This document shows positions 6,023 through 7,707 of a DNA stretch of 7,707 nucleotides, in pieces. The stretch is taken from assembly GCA_050010255.1 (NCBI GenBank), contig JBEKLJ010000172.1, positions 1 through 7,707 of the forward strand, in the 5' to 3' direction. This stretch comes from JBEKLJ01 sp050010255. GTDB lineage: Bacteria; Acidobacteriota; Terriglobia; Bryobacterales; Bryobacteraceae. Made by a program: the position numbers and the translations under genes. Position 1 is the stretch's first letter; the number at the start of each line of letters is the position of its first letter. The notes under the pieces are model-generated. The model was not told where the DNA came from. It saw only the letters and a list, made by a program, of their open reading frames with translations, and ran no database searches.

Positions 6023-6140
6023 GCGGAGCAGTTCTTCGCTCCGGCAACGGCGGCATTCTTGCCGCCGCATCGCGCGCCGCCGCCTTACAACACCACCCTC
6101 TCGTCGCCCTCCCGTCGCGTGACGCGCTCGCGGTCCAGGT
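6022..6140 (-). repeat. 119-bp tandem duplication, copy 2 (contains the true selB stop)
   Basis: This copy is continuous with the intact selB frame: the stop is at 6085-6087 and its upper part encodes the last 18 residues of SelB. The lower part (6022-6084) is the sequence downstream of the stop. Compared with copy 1, two of 63 bases differ outside the coding part and five of 57 inside it. Confidence 0.93.
6024..6067 (-). terminator. Candidate transcript end for selB: two adjacent hairpins, no T-run
   Basis: Downstream of the selB stop there is a perfect 8-bp stem CGGCGGCA/TGCCGCCG with a 4-base TTCT loop (6048-6067). A second stem follows, CGGAGC/GCTCCG (about 6025-6044). No run of T follows either one on the minus strand, so factor-independent termination is doubtful. 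The hairpins may protect the mRNA end instead. The first stem is intact in copy 1 (5929-5948), while the second has a mismatch there. Confidence 0.4.
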
Positions 6141-7707
6141 ACTCCAGCAGCGGAATGGCGTACTTGCGCGAGACCCCGGCCAGCTCCTTGAACCGCGGCA
6201 CGCTGAGCCGCTGGCCTCGGTGTGGCGCCAGCAGTGAGCGCAGCCCGTCGAGCGCGGCGCGGTGGAACACCAGATCGCCGGACACTTTGACCAGCGTCCG
6301 CTGCCGCAGCAGCATCTGGAGCAGCGTGCGGGCCCGCGCCAGCTCGACGCCCGACTTGACCAGCACTTCATCGACCGGCGGCGCCTTCAGCCCGGCCTCG
6401 CGAAAGATCTTCTCGATGGCGCTCGAGGCCCGCTCCTCGTCCTGCTGGAGGACCACCTGGTGGGTCGCCAGGCGCACGCTGTCTCCTTCGGCAACGGCGC
6501 CGGAGGTCCGCTCGATCAGCGCGTCCAGCAGGAACGGCGGCGCGCCGGGCAGCTCCTGGCGGAGCTCCTCCTTGGGCATCCCCGGCGCCAGCGGATGGTC
6601 CTTGTGAAACGCCCGCAGGCGCTCCGTGACGCGCGTGATGGCGCTCGCGAACCAGCCGCCATCCACCAGCCAGAATCGCGGCTCGGCCAGCGCCACCAGC
6701 CCAGTCAGCCGCGCCGCTCGCTCGATTTCCTCCGGCAGAAGGCCCGTGGCGGCAATCAGCTCTGCCATCCCGAGGCCATAGCGCGCTTCGCGCACTAGCT
6801 GCGTCACTCGCTCTTCCGGCGTGCCCTGCTCCAGGACGCGCAAGCGGGCCGCGGCGTCCTCAGCGCGCCGGTAACGGCGCCCGGTGATATCGACCACCAC
6901 GCCGCCGCCGATAGTCACCACGGGCGAGAACATGCGGATGATGAAACGGTCGCCGGGCAGCAGCAGGGCTGCCTCGCGCAGCACCAAGCGCACGTGGGCC
7001 CGCTGACCCGGCCGGAGCGCCTCGGCCCCGCCCAGCAGGCGCACCTCGGCCTCGATCTCCGCCGTGCCCGCGTGGAAATGCACCGGCGTGCGGCGCTTGA
7101 GCGGCCGGGCGCCCGGCAGCAGCTCGAGCGCGGCGTCAATCGAATCCGTCGCGCGGAAACGCCCCGGCTCGGTGAGGACCATCCCGCGCGCCAGCTCGGA
7201 AGGCTCGATACCCGCCAGGTTCAGGGCCGTGCGCTGCCCCGCCAGCGCCCGCTCGGCCGGCTGCCCGTGCACCTGGATGCCGCGCACGCGCAAGCGGCGC
7301 CCGCCTGGGTGCAGCTCGACTTCCCCGTCTTGCGCCACCGAACCCGAGACCAGCGTGCCCGTGACCACCGTCCCAAAACCGCGCATCGAGAAGGCGCGGT
7401 CGATCGGCAGGCGGAAGTAGCGTGATGCGTCCTTCGCAGGCGCCGCCGCGGCGGCTTCGAGCAGCCTGGCGCGCAGCTCGTCGAGCCCTCGCCCCGTCAC
7501 GGAGCTCACCGCCACCAGCGGCGCGCCTTCGAGAAACGAGCCCGCGACGAACTCCTCGGCTTCCAGCCTCGCCACATCGAGAACGTCTCCCTCCACCAGG
7601 TCCGCCTTCGTCAGGACCACGATGCCGCGCTCGATCGCCAGCAGGCGGCAGATGTCGAAGTGCTCCCTGGTCTGCGGCTTGATCCCTTCATCCGCGGCGA
7701 TCGTGAG
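6085..7707 (-). CDS. selB: Selenocysteine-specific translation elongation factor SelB (N-terminus cut by window edge)
   Basis: This is a GTPase that carries selenocysteyl-tRNA-Sec to the ribosome and recognises the SECIS hairpin in selenoprotein mRNA. The 540 visible residues start just after the G3 region (LTIAADEG.KPQTREH). The frame therefore runs to the edge and about 90 N-terminal residues, including the P-loop, are missing. Seen in order are the G4 motif TKAD (33-36), a G5-like VSSVTG (about 67-72) and beta-barrel domain 2 (about 97-180, 'FSMRGFGTVVTGT'). Domain 3 follows (about 185-275, 'KRRTPVHFHAGT' and 'GDRFIIRMFSPVVTIGGG'). The C-terminal winged-helix array (about 285-540) ends in VSRKYAIPLLEYLD, the RNA-binding module typical of SelB and absent from EF-Tu. 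The GTG at 7620 is an internal Val, not the start. Its last codons are duplicated downstream. selA or selC may lie past the right edge. Confidence 0.96.
   Translation of the reverse strand, partial: LTIAADEGIKPQTREHFDICRLLAIERGIVVLTKADLVEGDVLDVARLEAEEFVAGSFLEGAPLVAVSSVTGRGLDELRARLLEAAAAAPAKDASRYFRLPIDRAFSMRGFGTVVTGTLVSGSVAQDGEVELHPGGRRLRVRGIQVHGQPAERALAGQRTALNLAGIEPSELARGMVLTEPGRFRATDSIDAALELLPGARPLKRRTPVHFHAGTAEIEAEVRLLGGAEALRPGQRAHVRLVLREAALLLPGDRFIIRMFSPVVTIGGGVVVDITGRRYRRAEDAAARLRVLEQGTPEERVTQLVREARYGLGMAELIAATGLLPEEIERAARLTGLVALAEPRFWLVDGGWFASAITRVTERLRAFHKDHPLAPGMPKEELRQELPGAPPFLLDALIERTSGAVAEGDSVRLATHQVVLQQDEERASSAIEKIFREAGLKAPPVDEVLVKSGVELARARTLLQMLLRQRTLVKVSGDLVFHRAALDGLRSLLAPHRGQRLSVPRFKELAGVSRKYAIPLLEYLDRERVTRREGDERVVL

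Noticed and set aside
5903..6141. CRISPR-like repeat
   Set aside because: There are only two adjacent 119-bp copies with no spacers, and their content is the selB 3' end.
6262..6798. 178-residue plus-strand frame antisense to selB
   Set aside because: Shadow of the SelB winged-helix region. It has no ribosome site or known domain.

Overview
The window is GC-rich (roughly two thirds G+C by eye) with dense bacterial coding. The look of several proteins points to Acidobacteriota, most clearly the efflux adaptor with its 'SWDAYDRIRLN' carboxy end. This is recognition from memory, not a search. The content is largely housekeeping. I did not find a clearly new multi-gene system. The most unusual stretch is the repeat-rich 357-bp gap between mutM and selB.

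Layout from left to right. Positions 1-120 are non-coding at the edge, with one strong inverted repeat. On the minus strand, 121-2121 holds a two-gene export unit: a membrane-fusion (HlyD/RND-adaptor-like) protein followed by a MacB/LolD-type ABC ATPase. The matching permease is not in the window and may lie past the left edge. A 187-bp divergent gap follows. The plus strand then carries a small hotdog-fold acyl-CoA thioesterase (2309-2764), tyrS (2770-3999) and folP (4086-4931). The first two are 5 bp apart and probably co-transcribed. Convergent to folP, with one base between the stop codons, is mutM/fpg on the minus strand (4933-5727, GTG start). Next come a 46-bp palindromic repeat (5752-5797), a 76-bp long inverted repeat (5827-5902) and an imperfect 119-bp tandem duplication (5903-6140). 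The duplication repeats the last codons of selB and the sequence downstream of its stop. The right end (6085-7707) is selB, the selenocysteine-specific elongation factor. Its first roughly 90 residues lie beyond the edge.

Functionally the window combines export (adaptor plus ATPase), translation (tyrS, selB), folate synthesis (folP), base-excision DNA repair (mutM) and thioester hydrolysis. SelB implies that the organism makes selenoproteins, but no selA, selC, selD or selenoprotein gene is visible here. Three genes have longer in-frame open stretches that would mislead automatic start calling: the adaptor, the thioesterase and especially mutM.
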